A stretch of 64,000 nucleotides of DNA from the NCBI RefSeq assembly GCF_003073045.1, contig NC_037595.1, forward strand, positions 12,764,074 through 12,828,073, given 5' to 3'. Positions 13,701 through 23,300 of the stretch are shown one piece after another. Each line of letters begins with the position of its first letter. Within the stretch, counting starts at the first letter, position 1. Under the pieces are notes generated by a model. It had not been told where the DNA came from. It did not search any database and was given only the letters and a program-made list of their open reading frames with translations. Made by a program: the position numbers and the translations under genes. The DNA comes from Pomacea canaliculata (lineage: Eukaryota; Mollusca; Gastropoda; Architaenioglossa; Ampullariidae).

Positions 13701-16313
13701 GTTGTTTTAACTGCTTTTGTCATTAAACGGCCACACTTCTTGCCGGTCTGAACCTACCTGTCTACTCTGTCAACTGCTAGAAAAAGGTGTTCCCGTACTT
13801 TCCTGAAGATGACAAAGAAGACGAGCCGCAGGTATTCGGCTCCATCACAGTCACCCTCAAGCAGGTGCAGAAGTTGAGCGGCTTTAGCCTCCGGACATTT
13901 ACACTACAACGGGTAAAGAGAACTCCTTCTCTTTCTGTTATCTGCCTGTAAACAAAATAAATACATCTCCAATAAATGTATTTCATTTATATTAGTAATT
14001 TTTCTCATGGAGATAACTGAAAAGTAGATGTAGAGAGGATGTGTGTTTGTATGTGTTCATGTGAGTGTGTGAAAGAGAGAGTGTAAAATTCTTTCAGCCC
14101 TCCTTTGATGGTGGAGAAGTTACTATAAAATAGTTTTTGTTGTTTTTTATTTATGTCTTCTGCCAATTATCTACATGTAGATGAGCTCAGCAGTATATAT
14201 TCTCTTCTAGCTAATCAGTATAAATGAGATTAACACTCTACCTTGGAAATTTTTGAGTTACAGCTTATTTGAATTTCTATATCGATGCACAGCTGTGAAC
14301 AACATCTTTTTTGAAAATGAATGCAGTGATACGTATGTTATCGAAAACAGGGCAAAAGCAAGCGCCAAGTTCAACATTTTTTCATTGAGAACTGGATTGA
14401 CCACGGCGCCAACCTCGATTTGCAGTTTTTGCTACAATTTGTGAAGACGGTCCGCACGGAGATACCGCCTGGCTCCGAGTCTCCGATGGTAGTTCACTGC
14501 AGGTATGTCCCACTAGACTAGATGAGGTTGATGTGGACGAGGCTGGAAAGAAAGTTAGGAGGCAAGAACAAACATATGGTCGACACCAAATGATCCTCAG
14601 AAAGACTTTTGTGTTCACAGCGCTGGTGTTGGAAGAACGGGTACCTATATAGGCCTGGACTACTTGACACAGTTCATTGACCACACGCCGCTCTCTGACC
14701 CCATCGACATATTCTCCTACGTCTTGTCCATGAGGGACTGCAGGACCACCATGGTGCAGACGGCGGTACGTGTCAGCAGACGACATACTTGATGTCTTCC
14801 TCTCTTAAAAACGTTGAGCCTCTTTCCTCAACTTCTGTGCTAAACGCTGCCCAAAACAAAACACAACAAAACAAAACAAAACAAAACAAAACAAAACAAA
14901 ACAAAACAAAACAAAACAAAACAAAACAAAACAAAACAAATCATCTTAACTTTTTTTCAGTGAATAAAGAAAAATTTAGATATGAGAGTGACTACAGACA
15001 TGTAATTCTTTATATATTTCTCCAAAATTATATTTACTTCAGTCCAAGTGATTGTGATATGGATGTAGAATTTCTGTCAGTCACTTACAAATCATAAGCA
15101 TTCTTAACTTAGCTAATGAACTACCAAGCCCAAAACTTTGATTTCTTTGCCCCCGTTTTCATCCAGAAAATAATTTTTACTACAGGATATTATTTACTCA
15201 AATTTACTATCATCACATTATGCCATTTCACGTGCAACTCATAATGCTACAAAAACATAACTTAACCATTATAAATCATACAGACCTTTATCTCAATTAC
15301 AGGAGCAGTACGTTGTTCTGTATCTCGCTGCGGAGAAGCTGTTGATGGTGAAGACAGGCAAGGACAACTACCAGGAGCCTGTGTACGCCAACCTCGCTTA
15401 TGGTAAGTATGTTTCAAGTGAAAGGTACAAGTAATATTCGTCCCACAACCTTTACTGTCGTTAGTGTGTGAGGTGTTAGAGACCTCACTTTTCTCTTGGC
15501 CAGCATTACGAGAGGGTGGTGACCATCTCTCCCTCGCTGCCTTACCTCCTCCACCCACCTAAGGACTCAGGTATCAATACCCACCACCTGGCTACACAGG
15601 CATCGAACCGCAGCGCCTCTCAGTTTGTACGACAACGTTCTAACCTCTGGATTATCCACTCCCTTTAACTTTCCTATTTATATTTCTTATACCTTCTTAT
15701 ATTTTGATGTATATGATGAGTATAAACTTCTTGCATTGTATTACATTGCGTCTTTTAATTTGCAGAGGAAGACGACAACGTGGATGAGAAGCCGGAATAT
15801 GCAAATGTGTCGTCCCCTGTAGCAGACGACAAGCCAGTTGCAGAGCAGACGGCTACTGAGAAGCCTCTCATCAGACATCTCAGCACCGACAGCTCCTGCT
15901 CTACCGCCGAGCTGATCACCGAGAATCAGGAGAAAAAAAACATCCGACCGATCAGACAAGCGCCTAAAGCGCCACCTGTCCACGAGAAGGCACGACGAGT
16001 TGCCCAGCAACAGTCAACGACAACAGCGACAACAACCAACAGATTTTCTACCGACCTGACGTCATCCACAGACGTTACACACGCCTCCGAACCGACTGAG
16101 GACACCGACGTCAGCAGAACTTTTGAACAAGAAGACTCCACACCAACGAAGTCTCAGAATCCAATGGAATCACCAGAGAAAGCCAGTTTGTGTTTAGGAA
16201 GCGAAATTTCGGCACCGGTTTCGACCGAAAATGCACTTAGAAAAAACGGGTCGAAATCGTCTTCACAGAAATCCCCACGACCTGTTGCTCCCGACCGAAA
16301 AAAAGAGAAGTGA
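45..16313 (+). CDS. Receptor-type protein tyrosine phosphatase, R3-like (3' part; 37 exons in view)
   Basis: A single-pass membrane phosphatase that would remove phosphate from tyrosines in response to extracellular adhesion or ligand binding. Reading the exons in order gives about 1,678 residues: FN3 domains (45-9076), a membrane-proximal domain (9546-10941), one transmembrane helix (11107-11230), a juxtamembrane segment (11611-12251), one PTP domain (12654-15402) and a 182-residue tail ending in TGA at 16311-16313. All 37 exon phases agree, and FN3 domain borders are phase 1. A single PTP domain after many FN3 repeats, with YxN motifs in the tail, is the layout of vertebrate PTPRB, PTPRJ, PTPRO and PTPRH. 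The signal peptide and first domains lie upstream of the window. Oddities: exon 45-196 carries an in-frame TAA, and the WPD loop reads WID. The family is certain; the exact orthologue is not. Confidence 0.9.
1654..2555 (+). CDS. Receptor phosphatase FN3 domain 2 (exons 1654-1853, 2354-2555)
   Basis: A two-exon phase 1-1 FN3 module. The first exon has SGPVEHL at the domain start and [18 protein letters not shown], the FN3 B-C strand pattern with its tryptophan. The second has [16 protein letters not shown], the L-P-x-T-x-Y-x-F pattern of strands E-F. Many N-x-S/T sites suggest a glycosylated ectodomain. It resembles domain 6 (6403-6909: SGPV start, CVQ motif, [15 protein letters not shown]) more than domain 5, so domain 6 is its likely duplicate partner. 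Confidence 0.85.
2881..3622 (+). CDS. Receptor phosphatase FN3 domain 3 (exons 2881-3060, 3494-3622)
   Basis: A two-exon phase 1-1 FN3 module. The first exon contains [20 protein letters not shown] and DLGSRYYQD, and the second contains [20 protein letters not shown]. It is closely matched by domain 7 (7079-7680), which repeats [17 protein letters not shown] and DLGSRYYQD. Acceptors follow strong pyrimidine tracts (ctgttttcag in both exons). Confidence 0.86.
3160..3230 (+). repeat. TE-like fragment shared with 19867-19945
   Basis: Both copies run CACGTTTAAAG-ATTC-ATGGTGGGTA and, 25-30 bp later, GGAAGGGGAGAG or GGAAGAGA before CCACTGTT. Located in the intron between 3060 and 3494. Confidence 0.55.
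4005..5162 (+). CDS. Receptor phosphatase FN3 domain 4 (exons 4005-4141, 4670-4744, 4858-4965, 5093-5162)
   Basis: An intact second copy of the four-exon domain: [14 protein letters not shown] and [15 protein letters not shown], then a short cysteine-bearing linker exon, then [14 protein letters not shown] and [13 protein letters not shown]. Phases match domain 1 exon for exon. The FN3 tryptophan is present, with no stop. It serves as the reference for judging the break in domain 1. Confidence 0.86.
5647..6214 (+). CDS. Receptor phosphatase FN3 domain 5 (exons 5647-5828, 6001-6214)
   Basis: A two-exon phase 1-1 FN3 module: [19 protein letters not shown] in the first exon, and [15 protein letters not shown] in the second. 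It has no separate counterpart in the first cassette, so it was either gained in cassette 2 or lost from cassette 1. Several cysteines (CAEG, CNKT, VNCAK) are unusual for plain FN3 and may pair. Confidence 0.85.
6403..6909 (+). CDS. Receptor phosphatase FN3 domain 6 (exons 6403-6587, 6705-6909)
   Basis: A two-exon phase 1-1 FN3 module. The first exon begins [10 protein letters not shown] and carries [20 protein letters not shown]. The second carries [16 protein letters not shown] followed by QNRGEG. The strongest similarity in the window is to domain 2. The intron between its exons is only 117 bp. Confidence 0.86.
7079..7680 (+). CDS. Receptor phosphatase FN3 domain 7 (exons 7079-7258, 7552-7680)
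   Basis: A two-exon phase 1-1 FN3 module, paralogous to domain 3: [28 protein letters not shown], then [18 protein letters not shown]. Exon lengths are identical to domain 3 (180 and 129 bp), supporting duplication of a multi-exon cassette. Confidence 0.86.
8337..9076 (+). CDS. Receptor phosphatase FN3 domain 8 (exons 8337-8464, 8700-8804, 9007-9076)
   Basis: A third copy of the domain 1/4 type: [29 protein letters not shown], then [20 protein letters not shown], then [13 protein letters not shown]. The short linker exon found in copies 1 and 2 (451-492, 4670-4744) is absent here. Because that exon is phase 0-0, its loss keeps the frame. Confidence 0.83.
9104..9158. repeat. (AAAC)n and (AAC)n microsatellite
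   Basis: AAAC units pass into AAC units, 28 bp after the exon ending at 9076. Confidence 0.92.
9222..9280 (+). mobile_element. Retroelement 3'-tail-like fragment (AAAGCGCT...GCGCTATACAAAT)
   Basis: Two AGCGCT blocks about 28 bp apart, ending CTATACAAATAA and then an ATT repeat, the form of many animal LINE/SINE 3' tails. In the intron between 9076 and 9546. Confidence 0.45.
9546..10941 (+). CDS. Receptor phosphatase membrane-proximal domain (exons 9546-9704, 10000-10128, 10539-10662, 10871-10941)
   Basis: Four exons encode the last extracellular domain. Landmarks are [15 protein letters not shown], then [13 protein letters not shown], then [20 protein letters not shown]. The YCNGPL-x-PG-x-xxR motif is typical of the membrane-proximal region of R3-type receptor phosphatases, which supports the subfamily call. 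RSRHKR (codons ending at 10558) is a furin-type cleavage site. The domain is not a cassette duplicate. Confidence 0.82.
10693..10734. repeat. (CT)n/(CA)n microsatellite
   Basis: CT dinucleotides followed by CA dinucleotides, in the intron after 10662. Confidence 0.85.
11107..11230 (+). CDS. Receptor phosphatase transmembrane exon
   Basis: The exon encodes a single hydrophobic stretch of about 25 residues ([12 protein letters not shown] followed by [13 protein letters not shown]), then the basic stop-transfer sequence [11 protein letters not shown]. Outside is amino-terminal, as expected for a type I receptor. The exon begins two bases into a codon and ends in phase 2, continuous with 10941 and 11611. 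Confidence 0.9.
11611..12251 (+). CDS. Receptor phosphatase juxtamembrane exons (11611-11649, 11831-11869, 12152-12251)
   Basis: Two 39-bp microexons ([24 protein letters not shown]) precede a 100-bp exon giving [16 protein letters not shown] and ending FSLVMEYE. This matches the position and P-I-x-x-x-D-F pattern of the segment just before receptor PTP domains. Both microexons have frame-neutral length, so they could be skipped individually without a frameshift. Confidence 0.75.
12654..15402 (+). CDS. Protein tyrosine phosphatase catalytic domain (8 exons including the tail junction)
   Basis: Exons are 12654-12744, 13007-13083, 13377-13511, 13781-13912, 14351-14502, 14621-14765 and 15303-15402. 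Visible PTP motifs in order: [17 protein letters not shown] (phosphotyrosine loop), [19 protein letters not shown] and FWRMVWEQ, then WIDHG (WPD loop with the proline replaced by isoleucine), [10 protein letters not shown] (P-loop; catalytic cysteine at 14498-14500, the serine codon split by the intron, arginine at 14634-14636) and QTAEQYVVLY (Q-loop). The usual YWP is YFP here. The nucleophile, P-loop arginine, general-acid aspartate and Q-loop glutamines are all present, so activity is plausible. No second PTP domain follows. Confidence 0.93.
14852..14939. repeat. (AAAAC)n microsatellite
   Basis: About 17 pentanucleotide units in the intron between PTP exons 14765 and 15303. Confidence 0.96.
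15766..16313 (+). CDS. Receptor phosphatase C-terminal tail exon with stop
   Basis: The terminal coding exon joins in phase after 15402 ([18 protein letters not shown]) and ends TGA at 16311-16313. The tail is hydrophilic, rich in Ser, Thr, Pro and Lys, with proline motifs such as [10 protein letters not shown] and [12 protein letters not shown] that could bind SH3 domains. Tyrosines in YANL (15384-15386) and YANV (15798-15800) fit the pY-x-N SH2-docking pattern of R3 phosphatases. The length and lack of a D2 domain rule out LAR-type receptors. Confidence 0.86.
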
Positions 16314-17911
16314 TGACGAACGAGACTTTCGACGATGTTGATTCGTCCAAACGAGTTTACATCTTACTAATTTAGCCCGAACAGACAAATAACTAAGTGA
16401 TAAGTGTTCTTCCAAGAGATGTTGGCCAAATTGACTGTTACGAATTCTGGGGAGGTCTAGCAAAAATGAGAGAGAGAGAGAGACCAGGACGTTTATCCGG
16501 TGGACGAGTTCAAAAGGAAGAAGGGACACATCATCTCATCTCACCACACTTTCATGGTCAGACAGTAGAGTGCATACCATGTATGGTATTTATTTCATAT
16601 GTTCTATAACGTTGTTACTTATTGTTCTCCTTGATGATAAACATTATCATTAATTGATCTGCTCAACACATTGTCTCAATTATTTCAAAGGTCTGCTTGT
16701 ATTATCGCACTGTTCATCCTAATCATATTCACTGTGCACATACACTTGGAATCCCTTGACAGATGCCACACATTCTTGTAAAGTCCGATGAATGTAGCAG
16801 AAGGCCTGCATTGTGTGACTGTTCTCATTACATGTTCAAGTTAAATTAACAAAAGGACATGTTGTAAATTTGTATTTTTTCTCATCACATGCGAACTCTC
16901 ATCAGATTTCTACTTTAATATCCTTTCCTATTTGTTTTTAAATCGTTCAGCATTTAGTATTCATAGATTTACCGTGCAAAAACACATTGTCACTGTAAAT
17001 TGTTTTGTGAATTGCTCATAAACTTCCTACAAGAACTTCTATGTACGGAAAGGCGATGGAAGCACTTATGGGACCCGACCACGGTTACAGACATCGCATC
17101 TCCAGCACTAAGATGACGTCATCATGATGGTACGGAATACAGGACTATAGTATACCAGTGAGAATGTAACTGCTTTTGAATTAAGTTTATTTTTTCATAG
17201 TTATATCCATGTTATAAGTATTAATACAGAGTTGTTATTTTTCATACTTGTTTTGGTTTTCATGAATACGTAAGACGCTGACTGAATGTGAGGCTGCGAT
17301 GACAATGAGATGGAAATTCTCTTGTACTTCTGATATTGAGAATGTGCATTGTGGCGAATGTAGATACGTGAGTGTCATGAGTTTTACCAGACCACAAATT
17401 TTCGCGAAAATTAACACTAATAAGTTTAGAACATTCTGTGTTTATGGCGCGATGCATGATGCACGATACAGAGAGGTCAAAACTGTACTCGCCAGTGACC
17501 CAAGCAAGCGAAATAATTAATAAATAAATTAATTAATGCATGGGATGTCTGATGACGGAAAATTAGTACATGTTAGAACATCGAGAAAAAGTTGACGGTG
17601 TTACCTCTTATGTTCAGTCTTAAGTACATCTTGTCTCTGTATTAATGCGAGGGCACACGCGCTACATACGTTTATGAAAGTTAAACAAATATTTAGGTTT
17701 AATGAGCAATAGAGCACGTGACAAAGTGAGTTTTAATACTTGTACATTGTGTTATAATAGGTTTTTAAAATGCTTACGTTATGAAGAGTATAAAGATAAA
17801 ACAATGTCCATACATTTTGAAGTAAAGAAACACGCGAAAAAAAGTCTTACAAGTGTGTATATATATATATAAAAGTATAAGCATATACACCATACTTAAG
17901 ACATGATATTT

Positions 17912-18397
17912 GGCAAGAGCAGAGGTGAGGACAGCTATTTCTCTTGCTGGAACTATAATTTATACATAGTTTTATACAGAAAATGTCATTCACTTCTTAA
18001 GTTTAGAAACACGTTAGATAACAAAACAAATTAATTCTCGTTGCTCCGACCTGAGAAAATTTACGACAGTGTATATAAATACGTTGATTTCAATTTCGCT
18101 GAATTAGGTAGATCAAAGTTGGCATTTACAGCCATTTAATCACCGATTCAATACTTGGCCATACATCACTGAACAAACAGTTTGATGAAGCCGCTTGCAG
18201 ACGTTCACCTGCGAAGAGAAATACAACCAAACTGAAAGGAACATAGATGAGGTCGGGAAGACGGAATCTTTTTAATCTGTGATCAGTCTTAATGACATCG
18301 ATTTTAGTGTATTTTGGGCATTTTTTAAATTGTCATTTAAAAATAAATCTTGAGAAGTTGTTTATTTCTAGGTTTAAACAACAGGAAAAAATACAAA
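17912..18397 (+). repeat. Dispersed ~500-bp direct repeat, copy A
   Basis: It shares collinear, diverged sequence with 35146-35693 in the same orientation. Landmarks common to both are GGCAAGAGCAGAGG at the left, GATCAAAGTTGGCATTTAC in the middle, TGTGATCAGTCTTAAT and a right end of GTTTAAACAA-AGGA-AAAATACAAA. No coding potential and no terminal repeats were seen. It is either a non-autonomous mobile element family or an old duplication. Confidence 0.75.
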
Positions 18398-18546
18398 TCA
18401 TGGTAAAGGTATGTAGAAGGTGTGTGGATGTGTGCGAGAAACAGAGAGCGAGACGGAGCGAATGCAAGCGTGTGTCTCTCTTCTCTCTCTCTCTGACAGA
18501 AGAAAAGTTTGACATCTCCTTGGTCAATGATTTAAATATGCTTTTT

Positions 18547-18597
18547 GTTTGTTTGTTTGTTTGTTTGTTTGTTTGTTTGTTTGTTTGTTTGTTTGTT
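18547..18597. repeat. (TTTG)n microsatellite
   Basis: About 12-13 perfect TTTG units. Flanked by non-repetitive DNA in the space upstream of the transporter. Confidence 0.95.
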
Positions 18598-18661
18598 GTA
18601 TGCACCAGCTGATGCTTGTGTGTGTGTTCAGTGTGTGTTATACACGTACACGACTTCATCT

Positions 18662-18703
18662 GCGTCATTAAAAACTACAAATGACGTAATATTATTGACG
18701 TCA
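18662..18703. promoter_or_regulatory. Cluster of CRE-like sites
   Basis: Within 42 bp there is GCGTCA, then TGACGTAA, then the full palindrome TGACGTCA (18696-18703), the classical CREB/ATF site. It lies about 1.5 kb before the transporter start codon, so regulatory use is possible but unproven. Confidence 0.3.
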
Positions 18704-19866
18704 TTTTCCCCTGATGTTGTTGTCCGGTCCAAACCGCCTAATTTCACTGCTGCTTAGGAAAAATCTTGCTCGTATTTTAACGACAGACATCTACTATTTT
18801 CATCGAAAGGAAGCCATCTGTAAGCGATAAAACCACATCCAGGTGAGCTATTTCATTCCACCTGTTTGTTTTATGCATGAGTATTCCGTGAAACAATTAT
18901 CTTGTCGACAAACAACTTGTTTCTCGACGTTCAGATCGCATCCATAGATCTGTGGTAGGAACCATGGGAGGAAGAACCTAAAAGCTTCAAAATATATTGC
19001 CAAGTAACACAAAACATCAGCAAACAGATATTCCACTGGGAAATAAAAAGTACGGCTTCATAAGCTAAAGTTAATATCTGCTCTGCTCATAAATTATTCT
19101 CTGTCTGGTGTATATTATGACAGCTCCAGCTAGCTGCTACATGTATTTAATATTATATGTTTATTTTGAGATAGCTACAAGTGTTATGGGTGTGGTACGT
19201 CTTTGTATGCAGGTGCACAACTCCTACACCTATACGGAGGTTCTGAGGGTGCGGGGGAGAAAAAGAATTCACATTGTGACATCTGAAACTAAGGTATGCA
19301 TCCTGTTTATATGGAAATCTGTATTATGAAAAGGTTGGTATGTGGGGTGTATGTGAATAGATGCATGCTGTGTCACATGCTGCGAGTCTGTAGGCGTGTG
19401 TTGGTGCATGACAACGACAGCTTCAACAACAACCATTTTAAGGTGTAAACAAATAAGACGTTTTAAAACTGATGCTTGCTGCACTGTCACTTACTAACCA
19501 GGATTAAAAAGCAGAACTTGAGCATCATCAACGCCATTAAATCAACAGAGTAACAGACACACCACTTTCATAATAATGAAGAACGTATGATTGTAAAACG
19601 CATATATAATCAGGCTCACGAAGGAGCATACTCCCGGGTAGATGACGTGAACAGAACATAAAGGATGGCAAGAGAAAACAGACAATTAATAAACGACAAA
19701 TATATACAACAAAAAGAAACATCACTGAACAAACAGTAAGGACGGAGAGTCATAAACAATGAAGACAAGCAAGCGGACTAGATAAATAATTACAATCACA
19801 ACAACTGACAGCTATGTTGATTAGTATAATGATCAGTAATGTTCGTGTAACAGCTGTGCTTTTATT

Positions 19867-19945
19867 CCACGTTTAAAGAATTCAATGGTGGGTATACATA
19901 GACGGCGGACATAAAAAGGAAGAGACTGCCACTGTTATTCATCAC
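19867..19945 (+). repeat. TE-like fragment shared with 3160-3230
   Basis: Second copy of the motif CACGTTTAAAG-ATTC-ATGGTGGGTA, about 300 bp before the transporter's first exon. Confidence 0.55.
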
Positions 19946-20234
19946 AGTAACTAATAACCCGGCGACCAAATGTGTTGCAACTTGGTGCCAGCAACCTGTT
20001 ACATCCACACGCAATCATCCTCTCACTAGAGTAAATAAAATAACCTTCCACGAAACAAAAAAGCGGCGGAGAGAATTCATTACTGAAAGCTCAGATGTGA
20101 TTATTTAACCTGAGATATTGTCATTGGCTTGAGTACAAACAACAAGCCAGCCAGTGCGTCCAGCGCGCGGCGAGAACTGAACCTGACGGCATTGATTTTC
20201 AGGTCGAGTGAACCGTGCGGCCCGCAGCTACCCA

Positions 20235-20370
20235 ATGGAGAAGAAGCCAGCACGCGGACAGAGAGTTGCGTTCGCTGGGGGCACGCGCGACGCCCCAGAC
20301 GCCAGTGAACACACCGGGTTCATGCAGAACACACTGGCAGACATGGAATGCCACGACTGCGCCAGCTTCG
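20235..20370 (+). CDS. FLVCR: Transporter exon 1 (N-terminal cytoplasmic segment)
   Basis: Encodes [16 protein letters not shown] and on to [10 protein letters not shown], with no membrane segment. It ends in phase 1 at a GTAAGT donor, and its last base plus the first two of 24327 make a valine codon. This phase fit and the lack of any other candidate make it the likely first coding exon, though an annotated transcript could begin elsewhere. Confidence 0.72.
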
Positions 20371-23300
20371 GTAAGTGCCTGTGTACCTACATGGATATGT
20401 GTCAGCGAAAAACGACACCCTTAGCTAACATTGTGTGGGGCAACAAATAATACTTCTGCTCTCTCTGTCTCTCATGTAAAATATTTCAAAGGATGCTGTT
20501 CACATCGTGTTTCAGCTTCATCTTTGCACGTGGGCTGTTACATCAAGCTGTTTAAATCTCGTGCGAGTCATGCGTATTTATATCACTTTAGTTACACGGC
20601 GATTGAGAGACAAAAAGGGTATGAGCATAAGTGGTGTTAAAAACGTAGCAGTCAGAACGTGATCTGTTGATAATGTCAAGACTGGAGTTACCGCGCGGAT
20701 ATGCCGAGAAAAGACAGCTACACACACAGCCGCCATGGTGGCGGGAAGAGCGTGGCTGTGTATCGATTGTGTAGCGTGTGGGCTGACCTCACTGACCGAG
20801 CGTCTCGGTTAAAGGAAGACACGCCAGAAGTGAAAGATCGTCTGATCTATCCTCCTTCTCTCATTCCCATGGCATGTTTTTATTTCTGCTACTTAGACCC
20901 ACAGCTAGATGTACATAAAAGCATAACTTTTTGCTTCGTCTGTTCCCTGGTAAAGATTTGTTATTTGTCGAATGTGCTTGCTAGGATTTTAGATTTGAAT
21001 GGAGGAATATCAAAAAATCTAGAAATTTCTACTCGTCAGAGCACGAGCTAACGTTAGTGTTTTTAAGCAGTACAGACTTCAAACTGATAAAGACCGAATT
21101 TTGCTCAATAGTTTTGATTTAACTACCCACTTTTATAGCACAAAAATCACGTAGCTGAATTATAGTTTTATAATGCTGGGGAAGATGAAATATTTTGTTT
21201 ACTATACGATGTCGACTTTACAGTTAGATGATTTAAGAAAAAGGTTATTTTCCCTGCCAACTGCTTTTTTGTCCTCTGTCAAGGATGGGAAAGTTGCCAG
21301 TATTTCTGTGTCATTTTGCAAGTAGCAGTTTCTTAACTTGCGAGAATGTCATAATAGGACTGACAGTACAAATTGTTTAGATCATTTCAAAGTAGGTCTG
21401 ATTTTTTAATCAACAATAAAATAAAAAATGACAAGTACATTGATTTTTTTGGGGTCTGAATTTTAAGGATGCCAACGTTTTTGTCATAGCTTAAATAGTT
21501 GGTAAGCTGTTAACTTTTAATATTTTAAGTTTCAAGTAGTTTTTTGCTCAGAACTAAAAATAAAAATGCTGATTTTGAAAGGTTTAGTACACCAACACTA
21601 TCTACCACAATGAAAAAATAATAGCAATATAACCTAAAATTTGGGATTTTAAGCAAATGTCACTGCTCTGAACTTATCTACTTTTTTTAATCAATGCATG
21701 CATTCAAGTATGAAGTGAAGAAAAATAATGTAACTCTAGTTTTAATTAAATTACAGAAATAGTTTTGGTATTAATGGGTTCAGCTTATAGAACTTTTTCA
21801 GCAAATGTATTTCATTTGTTCTATACCCCTTCAGTTCTAACATCAATGTTGTGTAATCTTTCGATTTGTTTTTCATAAAATGACAGATGTTAATTAATAT
21901 CAAAAGTACAATCTTAGGGAGAAAACACACACAATCACATATCATAACTTACAAATTCTTTCATAGCTGTCAGCAATGGCTATAACATCTGAAACCTACC
22001 ATATTCTGCTATAATTGATGACTGGCAGAATGTCAGCTTCCCACCAGAACATGAAGCATGACTCTAATTCTGCAACAGATTTCTTTGCGTGGTCTCTAGA
22101 GAATATCATTTCTCCCTGATGTCTCTAGAAACTGGACAACTGCAGAATGTGGTGATAAAATGTTTGCAACCTACTCACTGTAGTGCATGTACTGCTGTTG
22201 TAGTAGATGGCCAGCTAGTGGCTCTGCCTGCTGAAGATAAATAGCATAGCTGATAGCAAATCCTAATGTCTCACCCTGAGTCTCAAGAACATCTTCATTG
22301 GGATATATTTATATGTGATTTACAGTCCCAGAAAATATCAAGGCTCATTTCTGTTCAAGACACATTTGTGATAACTAATCTGATCCAACAGAGCTGATAT
22401 AACGGTAATGCATGAAATTCCTTCTTAATGCATCTTTTGAATTAGCCTTTGGACTGTTGCTGTTTGATAAGGCCTGCCATATGCTGCCTCTTATTGTACA
22501 AGCACATCTGGCAGCAATTGTCGTTTTCTGCATTTTTTGCTTGCATGGGTTTTGCTAGCAGGTTTTTTTTACATCTTCATTTACACAAGTTTCTCCTGTT
22601 GTCATTTCAAAACGCAATAGGAAAAATGTACAGTGTGTAGGAAAGTAAGGGATTTTGTGTTTTCAAAGGTAACTACATCACAGTTACAGCAGCTCGCTCA
22701 GTTCAGGTTCCTATTCCAAGATGGCCTGGCTATAGTGAGTAAAATTGTCCCACTGGCATACACATTCAACGGCTGTATGTTACTGTCAACACTTTGTGAA
22801 CGTTACCTGACAGCTAGGGACGCCCGGTAGTGTAGTGGTGAAAACACTCACTTGTCACCACTGCAGTGAGCGGCTCAGGGTTCAGATCTCGTCTCGGGAC
22901 ACTCTCTGTATGTGACACCTGTTCGCAGGGCTGGGCGTCGGGAGTATTCTCCGGGTACTTCGGCTTCGTTCTCCCACCCTCTCTCCCATAGTGCGAAATC
23001 GCCGCAAGGTGGAAGCACTTCCCTACTGAATAAACCAACCAACGTTACCTGGCACTCGTGTTTTATGCTCGTAGATAAGCATATTTCCTTGCTTAAAAGA
23101 GGCCCATTGATTAAAGTTGCTTTAATCTCTCTCGCCCCTAAATAACGTTAATTTATTTATTTTATGTTTTTATTTTATTTTTTGTCTAGCGTGCTCGCAC
23201 GCATGTGCAGAGAGAAAGAGAGAAATAAGTGTAGGACAATCTTCTCTAAATTTTCACTCATGTTTTGACCTCGCCTGCAATAGCAGTGTGTCTGTCTACG

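Larger units (their letters stand above)
16314..20234. other. Receptor phosphatase 3' UTR and intergenic space before the transporter
   Basis: No coding exon was found. The first part is probably 3' UTR; an AATAAA-like cluster sits near 17517-17527. The stretch contains a copy of the ~500-bp direct repeat (17912-18397), a (TTTG)n run (18547-18597), clustered CRE-like sites (18662-18703) and a TE-like fragment (19867-19945). An inverted CCAAT (ATTGG, near 20124) lies about 110 bp before the transporter start codon and may be part of its promoter, which is inference only. Confidence 0.5.

Noticed and set aside
14382..14786. 134-codon minus-strand open frame over the phosphatase P-loop exons
   Set aside because: Crosses two well-supported exons and their intron on the opposite strand; antisense shadow.
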